From Euglena gracilis (Eukaryota > Euglenida > Euglenophyceae > Euglenales), in the NCBI GenBank assembly GCA_039621445.1, contig CP154956.1:12585443-12649442 (forward strand): a DNA stretch of 64,000 bases, written 5' to 3'. Shown piece by piece: positions 58,001 to 64,000 of this stretch; position 1 is the first letter of the stretch, and every line of letters begins with the position of its first letter. Position numbers and translations under genes: made by a program. The notes under the pieces are model-generated. The model worked only from the letters and a program-made list of their open reading frames with translations, searched no databases and was not told the DNA's origin.

Positions 58001-60840
58001 AGATGAATTAAATCGTGACAACAAATTTCTTTGACGAAAAATGCTTAATCGCTCCATGAATGGTTTTGGGTATTGCCCAAAAAAGTTTGCAGGGGGTCTG
58101 GGCCAAAAAGATTGGTCCACTAACTTTGCAGGGGGCAAAGTTTTTTCGGGAGGGGTTGCACACACAGAGGTTCACCTCACACCCCCCACTCCGGGCTGAA
58201 TGATTGCGATATTTTGCACACAATTTCCTTTGTGTATAAAAATTTTGGTCGTCATTTTTTGGTCTCGTCCGGAGGGGGGAACCGGGGGGGGGGGGGCAGT
58301 CCATAGATACTTAACATCTGTGTGACTATCCCTCCATGGGTGTTTTTGAGAGTGTGCGGGTGGGTTGGTGCTGTCAGTCTGGCCCAGCCTTTGGCCTGGC
58401 CAGAAAACTTTTCAAGCGTTTCAAGCCGATTTTGGTTGGGTTTTGGGTGGATTGGTGGGTGGGTGGGTTTTGAAAACAGTGGGAGGGTGGGTTTGGGCCC
58501 GGGAAAAAGTGCCCATCTCCCGGAGTCACTACCCCCCCATGCCATTGGACCCCCCCCCCCCCCCCCGGTTGGAGGACGCCTTTTCGGAGGTTTGGCCAAA
58601 TTTTTGGTCAAACAAATATTTGGCGCTTTGTGCCAAGCCGAAAATCGCACCCAAAATCAGCTAAAAATTTGGCCAAAATGCTGTTTTTGGCACTTTTGGA
58701 GCAAAAACTTGTCAAAACTGCCCAATATTCTCGGAGCAAAGCGACAGAAGGAATATTTTGGCTTTTTTTTTGGGATGTGGGGTCCACGGTAAACCCCCCC
58801 AAACAATACCCCCCCCGGGGTATTATTTTTTCGCCCGAAGTCCCGGCCTGAAGGGGGGGTATAATTTGGGGGGAGGTAATAGCACCCCAAAAATTTCGAA
58901 ATTTTTGAAGTCCCTTGGGACCCAAAATAGCACCCAAAACCCCTTTAGAGTCATTTTTTTCGCTTTCTAATGAAATTTAGCATTTTTTTGGATGCCAGAT
59001 GATCCAGAAACCCGATTTTTTTTCGTAATTTGTTGTCAGAGATTGAGATTTTTACCTAAATTTTCAGACCAGCAAAATATATTTTTTGATCTTTTTGGGT
59101 GATGTTCGCTGGTGAAAGGATGCCAGAAATCACTTTTTCCCCCAACAGTCGACCCAGTTTTGTCAAAATATGGCCATTCTTTGTGGAATTTTTTTTGTGG
59201 ATTTTTCAGCCAATGTGCTCAGAGAGGAAACTTTACCAAAGGACTGCCCTGCATCCCCGCCCCCCACGCCCGTCGCGGTACCCAACATTTAAGTGTGGGA
59301 GCTCCACTTTATTCCATATGTGAAATATTGGGTGTGCATGGAATGAAAAGAAAGGAATTGAAAATGAGAAAATAGAAGAACAAAAATAATCAAGTGAAGT
59401 AATCAAAAAATACAATAAAATAAAATAGATTATTTATTGACCCTGTTGCAGTGCTTTGTTAATTACTTGTGCTTTGCAGTTTGGCGGACTACATAACCCA
59501 GACACTCGCCACCGGCATCCCAGTGCCATACAACACGCTGAGGACAATCCAAATGTCTGCATACGGCTTCCTTGTGACTGGGTGTGTTCTGAATTTGTGA
59601 TTTTTAAAATTGGACAGTCTGTCATTTGGTGGGGTCCCCGGTGCCCTCCAAAGGCACACATCACCCCCCGTCAGGCTCCTTTTTAAGTTAGAAGACCCCC
59701 CCAGGGGGGGAGGGTGGGTGGGTGGATGGGTCCTGCGCTGGAGGCGCCGGGTATACCTTTTCGGCGCGAAGCGCCGAAAATTTTTGAAAATTGCCTTTAA
59801 TGGGCCCGATTTGGGGGTCCCCGCCCCCCCCGGGGGGGGGTCCCACGCCACCCTGGGTGGGTGGGGGGACTCCCCCCGGGGGGTCTTAAAAAGAAGCCTG
59901 CCCCCCATGTGTTGGTGCGATTTCCACATAATGCCAGTTTTGACCCCCCAGGACTGAGTCCTGGGGGGTGCTGGGGGGTGCCGGGGGTAACAGTACTCGA
60001 TACAAAGCCCCCAGAAGGAGCATCAAAAAGAAGAAGAAAACTCGCACACACAATTGTTTTATTTTTTATTTTTAAGACTTGGGGGTCCAGGGGACGGCAG
60101 CCCCCCCCCCTGGTGATGGGCGCCGAAGGCGCCTGGAACTCCACGGTGAGGCAGTCCTGGGGGGTCCTGGTCTGGGGAGTCCTGGGGGAGGGGAACAGGT
60201 CATGACTCACACTTTTGGCTTTTCTGGACTTCCAACACCTCAGAGTGCTTTCCTGGAGTATTTGGCCAAGTGCCCGACCCCCCTGCCTGCCTGAACCCTG
60301 CTTGGTATCCTGCTTGGGATGAGTAAAAAAGCAAAGGCCAAAACAGGATAAGATCCAATATCTAACCCCCCCCCTGGGAAACTGTCTTCTACCCCTGTAC
60401 CCCATTTACTGCTGTTTTTTTCCGTCACCGGGGGTCGAAATGTCAAGTTTTTATTCCCTGACCCAGACCTTCCCAGGAAACTGTCTTATACCCTCTGTAC
60501 CTCCTGGCCTGTCCTTATGGGGACCTGTCTCCCACCTCTGTGCCAGCTGAATTGTCTGGAAACAGTTTCCCAGCGGGGGCAGGTATGTCATCGCCAGCTG
60601 GAGGTGCACTGCCTTTCGACATGTGTAAAAGAAATTCCTCTTCCGCATCCAAATGAAATTCTTCTGCCACGTGGCCGACATTGTTCCAGCCACAAATGGT
60701 AAATTCTTTGAACAAACCCGTTGCCCGAATGCAGGCCGCTTGGTCATTACTGGGGCAAGAGGCTGGAGCAAGCATACCCCGGCACAAAGGAGGAGAACGT
60801 CATCGCCAAGACTGCGGTGAATAACGCCGTTTTTGTCCCT
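55034..60840 (+). CDS. Mpv17/PMP22-family membrane protein, partial (three exons)
   Basis: Exon 1 (ATG 55034 to 55107) encodes MDYYKRNMKEKPLLTKGLQM, then GARAG. Exon 2 (59480-59581) encodes LADYITQTLATGIPVPYNTL, then RTIQMSAYGFLVTG. Exon 3 (60735 to at least 60840) encodes PLGHYWGKRLEQAYPGTKEE, then NVIAKTAVNNAVFVP. This is the family pattern Y..L...PL.TK..Q.G....D...Q, N..RT..M..YG...GP..H.W...LE...PG, K...N...F.P. Both introns are conventional: GG|GTGTGC to TTTGCAG|T and GG|GTGTGT to AATGCAG|G, each restoring Gly in phase. Exon 1 follows a pyrimidine-rich TTTCCATCTCCGCAG and a 10-nt leader, fitting a spliced-leader acceptor. The family forms small four-helix proteins of mitochondria, peroxisomes or plastids, possibly channels. 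The last helices and signature are not found before 60862, where the frame closes. Confidence 0.85.
56565..56645 (+). CDS. short exon-like frame inside the Mpv17-like intron
   Basis: GPCPAQQGPSQLSCSELCKV, then EASPVGP has nearly all G/C third positions. It lies within intron 1 of the Mpv17-like gene, whose exons join perfectly without it, so it may be an alternative or a captured exon. Confidence 0.25.
57220..57345. repeat. (ATGTCT)n and (GGGT)n tracts with a MITE end
   Basis: TATGTCTATGTCTATGTC, then GGACCGCCCTGGG, the right end of a CAGGGCGGTC element, then GTGGGTGGGTGGG. Confidence 0.5.
58546..58790. repeat. copy related to the 30.5-kb foldback element
   Basis: GGAGGACGCCTTTTCGGAGG and the following CCAAATTTTTGGTC and CAAAGCGACAG stretches parallel 30570-30760. 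The CCTATGTCC ends are absent. Confidence 0.5.
58790..59080 (-). mobile_element. ATAATACCCCC element, copy 2
   Basis: Reverse complement of 3086-3478, notably AATTTGTTGTCAGAGATTG and AAATTTAGCATTTTTTGG. Bounded by AATACCCCCCC and GGGGTATTATT at its left. Confidence 0.6.
59672..59900. mobile_element. hAT-like MITE, CAGGCTCC ends
   Basis: A 229-bp element with ends CAGGCTCCTTTTTAAGTTAG and CTTAAAAAGAAGCCTG. Flanks CCCCCCGT and CCCCCCAT match at 7 of 8. The core has the GGCGCGAAGCGCC hairpin. Confidence 0.8.
59945..60200. mobile_element. CCAGGAC foldback element, inverted relative of 40.8 kb
   Basis: CCCCCCAGGACTGAGTCCTGGGGGG palindrome at the left (59944-59970), GGCGCCTGGAACTCCACGG core in reverse orientation, GTCCTGGGGG at the right. 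Confidence 0.55.
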
Positions 60841-61069
60841 TGCAGAGCTCTGCATTCTTTCTGATCGTGCATTGTTGTTTTAAATGAGCACATCATTTTC
60901 AAGGTTTCGAGCTATGGACAATTGCACGTCTTAGGGCACTCACACGATGAAGTGTCTTTTCCGACATTTTTGCATTTTTTGCAATGTTTTTCTGTTCACA
61001 CATGCAACCAAAGGCTGCAAGCTGGGGATTACAAATTGGAAAGGATTTTTAGAAGCAAAGGAAGCGTAA

Positions 61070-61545
61070 CCCCCTCAAAATATAAGAAACCCGTTTCTTA
61101 TATTTGGGTGTCGGCCGATCAGCCCAAAGGGTTCTTATATATGGGGGTTTCTTATATTTGGGTGTCGAAGCAGGTCCCAAGGGTTTGTCATAAATGGAAC
61201 TTGTTCTTCCTTCGGTTCCTTCGTGTAGTTAATTACATGTGACCGCCGTGTGTAAGATTTCCTTCATATCTGGTGTTTCCATGAATTTTTGTGTTAGTTT
61301 TTGAAAAAGTTGCACGTGCTCCACCCAAAAAGCATTTGCTTCTGACCTCTTGCTTCCCAAAGAGGTTTGGACTGGAAATGGATGAGGTGTTTCTTATGTA
61401 TGGATAAGCGTCCAACAGCCCAGGGGTTTGTTATATTCAGGGGTTTCTTATATTTGGGTGTCGGCAGAATATCGGGCAAAGGGTTTCTTATATTTGGGGT
61501 TTCTTATAGCGAGGGGTTTCTTATATTCGGGGGGGGTTTAATCCC
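61070..61545 (+). mobile_element. TTCTTATATTTGGG element, copy 1
   Basis: It begins AAATATAAGAAACCCGTTTC and ends with repeated GGGTTTCTTATATTCGGG. Subrepeats GGGTTTCTTATATTTGGG recur at both ends with GTGTCGG and GTCCAACAGCCCA in between. Copy 2 is at 62925-63455. Confidence 0.75.
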
Positions 61546-61554
61546 CCCCCCCCA

Positions 61555-61640
61555 AATAACCTGGCGGGGTGCCAGGTTATTGGAGCCAGCTTTGGCTCTG
61601 CCCCCCTGCCAGGTTATTTGGGCCCTTTTTTTCAGCGCCG
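61555..61640. repeat. CCAGGTTATT palindromic repeat
   Basis: AACCTGGC...GCCAGGTTATTGG and a second GCCAGGTTATTTGGGCCC form short hairpins. Confidence 0.4.
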
Positions 61641-61837
61641 TAAAGGAATTTTGCCTAAAAAGGGGGGTGCCAAGTTTCTGGAACCATCTTTTTTGCCCCT
61701 CCCCCCGCCAAGATATTCGGCCCCCGCCAGGAGCAAGGGCCCCGCCGGGTTGTTTGGGGGGGGTTTACTGCAAAGAAGGGCATAGTTGGGTACGGCCTAA
61801 TATCAAAGACCCTTGCGTGCTGGAAACAACCGTATAT

Positions 61838-61890
61838 TATGATGTATATATATAATATACATATATATAATATATATAATACAATATATA
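61838..61890. repeat. (TA)n-rich microsatellite
   Basis: TATATATAATATACATATATATAATA-like tract. Confidence 0.8.
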
Positions 61891-62653
61891 ATGTCTAAAC
61901 AGCTATTTTTTCTGATTGAACTGGTTTCGCCACTGCTGTGTTTGTGGATGACCGACGCTTGGGCGTAATCTGCACTGTGCGAATGTCAATCCTCAGATTC
62001 AGAGTTGCATGGCCCTGCTGTGTGGCCACCAATGCATTGTTGTTATTCGTGACTGGAGTGCTTGGAAACACTGCAGAGGATGACCAGCGGTATTCTTTGT
62101 GATTTGCACCGTGCACATTGTCGCAACACAACAAATACCCCGACAACCCCAAATGAAATATCCTCTGAGGTTTTTAACGCAATGTAGCATTCAATAGGGG
62201 TTATTTGAGGAAGAGAGCGAAGGTGGTATTGTTTTGTGGTACTCTGGTGTTTGATTGGTTTTCTGTTTTGCTTGCTGAGAACGAGGAGGGTGGATTTGCC
62301 AGTGGAAACACAATATCACAAGGTTAACTGCCCATTTACAAAGTGCCAAATGGTGCACAGTGCCCAAATAAGTGTCACACGCCCGAAGTCCAAGAAAGTG
62401 CTCCCCCCCAAAAAGCCATCACATTGAGCTGCATTTGGGTAGTGCCCAAATAAGTGTCACACCTTTGAGGGTCCGAAACCACGGTCCGATAATTTGCCCC
62501 GTGCCTTTAAATGGGGGGTTCACTCGGCCACATATATTTTTATATATCGGCACTCCGCCATATTCAGAAAACCCCCCAAATGCAATAGTCTTCACCGAGA
62601 AAGCAGAGGTTTTGCTGTCAAGAATGAATTCCGTGACCTCTGCTGGCGGGCAG

Positions 62654-62832
62654 TGGAAATGCCATGCTGCAAAGCGCGCGCTCCGCCGCGCCAGGCGTGC
62701 GGAGCGCCGGCAGCGGCGGCGGCAGCTGCTGGGGCTGGCCGATGACGCGGAGGTGGACAGCGACGACGAGGAGGAGGCCCCCACCCTCTCCCAGCGGTCT
62801 GGACTCCCTCCCCAACCCTCGGATGAGGCCCT
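62654..62832 (+). CDS. exon with Arg-rich then Asp/Glu-rich segment, unknown protein
   Basis: After GGCGGGCAG, phase 0: WKCHAAKRALRRARRAERRQ, then RRRQLLGLADDAEVDSDDEE, then EAPTLSQRSGLPPQPSDEAL before GTGTGG. Near-total G/C third positions from 62676. A likely disordered nuclear or RNA-binding type segment; not recognised. It lies between the two TTCTTATATTTGGG elements. Confidence 0.5.
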
Positions 62833-62924
62833 GTGTGGATCTGGGGGGGCATGTGTTTGCATTCATATTCTTTGGTGTTTTATTATTATTTTGCAGCAAA
62901 GAAATTCTCCCCCGAAATTCTGCA

Positions 62925-63455
62925 ATAAACCCCCCCCCAAATATAAGAAACCCGTTTCTTATATTTGGGTGTCGGCCGATCGGCCCAAAGGGTTTCTTAT
63001 ATTTGGGGGTTTCTTATATTTGGGTGTCGAAGGCCGGCCCCAAGGGTTTCTTATAAATGGAACTTTTTCTTCTTTCGTTCTTTCATATAATTTCTTTCAT
63101 GTGACCACTGTGTGTAGGAGTGTCCTAATTTCTGACAGCCATTCAAACAGTGGGGAAGGGGGTCGTGACACGGACAGGTGTTTCCAAAAAGCAGTTGCTT
63201 CTGAACTCTTGTTTTGCAAAGAAGCAATAGACTAGATTGGCTCCATCTTTGTGTTGATCGCGCCTTGAGATTTGCTGTGACCAATGGTAATAATGAGGGG
63301 TTTCTTATATTTGGATTGGCGTCCAACAGCCCAGGGGTTCCTTATATTTGGGGGTTTCTTATATTTGGGTGTCGGCTGAAAATCAGCCAAAGGGTTTCTT
63401 ATATTTGGGGGTTTCTTATAGCGAGGGGTTTCTTATATTTGGGGGGGGGGTTTAA
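62925..63455 (+). mobile_element. TTCTTATATTTGGG element, copy 2
   Basis: Same layout as copy 1, about 1.86 kb away and in direct orientation, with matching ends and the GTGTCGGCCGATCGGCCC segment. The middle differs more than the ends. Confidence 0.75.
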
Positions 63456-63459
63456 CCTC

Positions 63460-64000
63460 CATCTGCCTGGTTCTTCTTGATTGCGTTTAGAATTACCATC
63501 AAAATAGCAGTGTGCTTGTAGTGGACCTGTTGAAGAGGGACAAGTGTTTTATATCTCCACATGTTGCTTTTTATTATTATTTTGGAGATATATTTGGGAA
63601 ACCCGATTTTTGACCCCCCAAACAACCAAAAAGTGTCCAAAATAACTGCTTTGGGCAGCGAAATGACCCAAAATTGGGGTGCACTGTGTTGTTTATTTTT
63701 AAGGCATTTTAAGTCATTTTTTTAAGGCCTTTTAAGCTGCTTTTTTCAGGGTGTTTAACCGATGCCAGAAACTTTTTTTACCACTTGTTATTGAATGTTT
63801 TTTTTTTGGTTTGTTTTTGCCGAGATTTTGCATGATGCACACACACACACACACATAATGCAACACGTATATTGACTTTTCCGAGGCAGGCTGCTGATCA
63901 CAGCTTTCCGAAACACCTCTGTTTGACCTCCAGCTCCCCACAAACTCCTTTTGTGCCCCCCTTTTCGACTCTTTTCAAGTAATTTTTGGGCCAAAATATC
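63460..64000. other. non-coding end of the window
   Basis: A GTGCTTGTAGTGGACC fragment at 63510, TTTTTAAGGCATTTTAAG sequence at 63697, and an (AC)n run at 63838. No exon found. Confidence 0.5.

Noticed and set aside
1-64000. tRNA, rRNA or spliced-leader RNA genes
   Set aside because: No cloverleaf, conserved rRNA core or recognisable leader sequence was found by eye.

Overview
The window reads as nuclear DNA of a euglenid, most likely Euglena or a close relative. I infer this from splice structure, not from a database match. Coding sequence occurs only as short exons with a strong G/C third-position bias. They sit in long non-coding DNA full of homopolymers, foldback elements and simple repeats. 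Where protein homology fixes an exon join, two intron classes appear. One is conventional (GT...AG, donors often GTGTG or GTGAG). The other is nonconventional: no GT/AG, CAG at +4..+6, CTG at -8..-6, and complementary ends. As far as I know that second class is specific to euglenids. A TTAGGG-type repeat at 1.4 kb is compatible. No bacterial-style genes, operons, tRNA, rRNA or CRISPR were seen.

Layout, all genes on the + strand. 1.8-10.5 kb: four exons of a receiver (REC)-domain protein, joined by nonconventional introns. 10.9-14.6 kb: further exons of unidentified protein(s), two of them joined by a nonconventional intron. 15.1-23.4 kb: a minisatellite of a 16-bp unit, about 516 copies, with higher-order periods of 464 and 3,424 bp. 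It is open in all six frames because the unit has no stop and 16 is not a multiple of 3, so the giant ORFs there are artefacts. 25.0-27.3 kb: exons of an unknown protein. 27.45-29.1 kb: two exons of a SYS1-like Golgi membrane protein. 31.75-33.56 kb: three exons of a K+ channel (selectivity filter, S6, cytosolic tail). 37-52.4 kb: scattered candidate exons of unknown proteins. 55.0-60.85 kb: three exons of an Mpv17/PMP22-family membrane protein with clean GT-AG introns. 62.65-62.83 kb: an exon with a basic then an acidic segment.

Around and inside the introns lie many MITE-like elements. The commonest have termini CAGG...CCTG and 8-bp target-site duplications (hAT-like). Their geometry explains the nonconventional intron consensus: 3 nt before CAG plus 5 nt after CTG is 8 nt, one target-site copy. 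Precise splicing would therefore remove an inserted element plus one duplicate and restore the exon. Other families are foldbacks around GGCAATTGTC, palindromes rich in TTTGCGCAAATGCGC, and elements with ends TTATATTTGGG, ATAATACCCCC, GGTCGGTTT or AGGCATTA.

Limits: exon ends are certain only where homology or phase confirms them. Several genes are incomplete. Products of most isolated exons are unknown.
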